This document shows positions 6,832 to 7,445 of a DNA stretch of 7,445 nt, piece by piece. Source of the DNA: an uncultured Eubacteriales bacterium. GTDB lineage: Bacteria; Bacillota; Clostridia; Christensenellales; Borkfalkiaceae. The stretch covers positions 1 through 7,445 of the forward strand of contig URMT01000082.1 of NCBI GenBank assembly GCA_900549005.1, written 5' to 3'. Made by a program: the position numbers and the translations under genes. How positions within the stretch are numbered: the stretch's first letter is position 1; every line of letters starts with the position of its first letter. Under the pieces are notes generated by a model. The model did no database searches. It was not told the DNA's origin and worked only from the letters and a program-made list of their open reading frames with translations.

Positions 6832-7445
6832 ATGTTAGTCAATTTCAACAACGTCAATTTTGCCTATGCGGGCAATATTATACTCGAAAATATAAACTTC
6901 ACCATAAACGAAGGCGAAAGGGTGGGTCTCATCGGCGAAAACGGCGCGGGCAAAACTACCCTTTTAAACCTCATTTCGGGCGACCTTCTGCCCGAAAGCG
7001 GCGCGGTTTCGCACAAAAACGGTATGTCGCTCGGCTTTCTCCGTCAAAGCGGCGGGCTTGAAGCCGAGGGCACCGTCTATTCAGAAATGCTCCTTGCGGT
7101 AAAGCCCCAGCTCGACGCGGTGGCAAGGCTTTCAGACCTCTCGTCGCAGCTTTCGTCGGCGGAGTACGGCAGCGCGCAGTACAGGGCGCTTTCCGCCAAG
7201 TACGAATCGCTCGAAAAATACATTGCCGCCCGCGACTGCTACAACGCCGAAGTGCGCGTAAAGACGGTGCTCGGCGGAATGGGTTTTGCGGGCCTCTTCG
7301 ACCAGAAGATATCCACTATGTCGGGCGGGGAAAAGACGAGGTTGAAGCTCGCCCGTCTGCTTCTGGAAGAACCCGACCTTTTAATGCTCGACGAGAGCTT
7401 GAATCTTAATGTTACGCGAACCAGAATAATAGTCCGCCACAACAA
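6832..7445 (+). CDS. ABC-F family ATP-binding protein, N-terminal part (runs off the window)
   Basis: 204 codons are visible. The first ATPase domain of an ABC-F protein is clear: Walker A GENGAGKTT (35-43), Q-loop FLRQ (69-72), signature MSGGEKTR (163-170) and Walker B LLMLDE (183-188). ABC-F proteins lack membrane segments and act on the ribosome in translation control or antibiotic protection; which subgroup this is cannot be told without the linker and second domain. An in-frame TAA lies two codons upstream of the ATG at 6832, so the start is fixed, yet there is no Shine-Dalgarno. After LLMLDE the expected PTNHLD is absent and the frame reads SLNLNVTRTRII with lower GC, so the last 50 bases look foreign to the gene. 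Confidence 0.88.
   Translation, partial: MLVNFNNVNFAYAGNIILENINFTINEGERVGLIGENGAGKTTLLNLISGDLLPESGAVSHKNGMSLGFLRQSGGLEAEGTVYSEMLLAVKPQLDAVARLSDLSSQLSSAEYGSAQYRALSAKYESLEKYIAARDCYNAEVRVKTVLGGMGFAGLFDQKISTMSGGEKTRLKLARLLLEEPDLLMLDESLNLNVTRTRIIVRHN

Overview
The window looks like chromosome of a low-to-medium GC Firmicute, most likely an uncultured gut-type Clostridia lineage. The reasons are a SAM-I riboswitch with its own terminator in front of metK, a ComF-type competence phosphoribosyltransferase, an NAD-dependent DNA ligase, and intergenic spacers crowded with short palindromic repeats. This lineage call is an inference. No rRNA, tRNA, CRISPR array or transposase gene was found.

Layout. 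Positions 1-574 are non-coding and repetitive: a 55-bp direct duplication, a string of small perfect hairpins separated by TCATCAC-type spacers, and a 106-bp inverted-repeat (MITE/REP-like) element. ligA follows (575-2515, +), then a bidirectional terminator, then comF (2607-3335, -). A 678-bp gene-free block (3336-4013) holds a second MITE-like copy, several hairpins and a strongly structured stretch with a pseudoknot (about 3705-3957). metK (4014-5174, -) has a textbook sigma-70 promoter, SAM-I aptamer and terminator upstream. Divergently transcribed from it is a radical SAM protein of the PflX/COG1313 type (5543-6394, +). A second gene-free block (6395-6831) is followed by the start of an ABC-F ATPase (6832 to the window edge, +).

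The main discovery is that the two gene-free blocks flanking the metK/riboswitch/radical-SAM cassette are related to each other in inverted orientation. Each carries a MITE-like repeat, then a structured module, then a terminal palindrome of one family. In the structured module the loops are conserved in sequence, while the stems differ and still pair. That is compensatory change between two paralogues in one window, and it points to a structured non-coding RNA family (possibly a known class such as the raiA motif, possibly undescribed). Other points of interest are a possible 23-aa leader ORF whose ribosome-binding site lies in the riboswitch terminator, and an abrupt loss of ABC-F homology just after Walker B at the window edge.

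The genes work together only loosely. MetK makes S-adenosylmethionine, the riboswitch senses it, and the divergent radical SAM protein uses it. LigA and ComF belong to DNA replication/repair and DNA uptake. The ABC-F protein would act on the ribosome.
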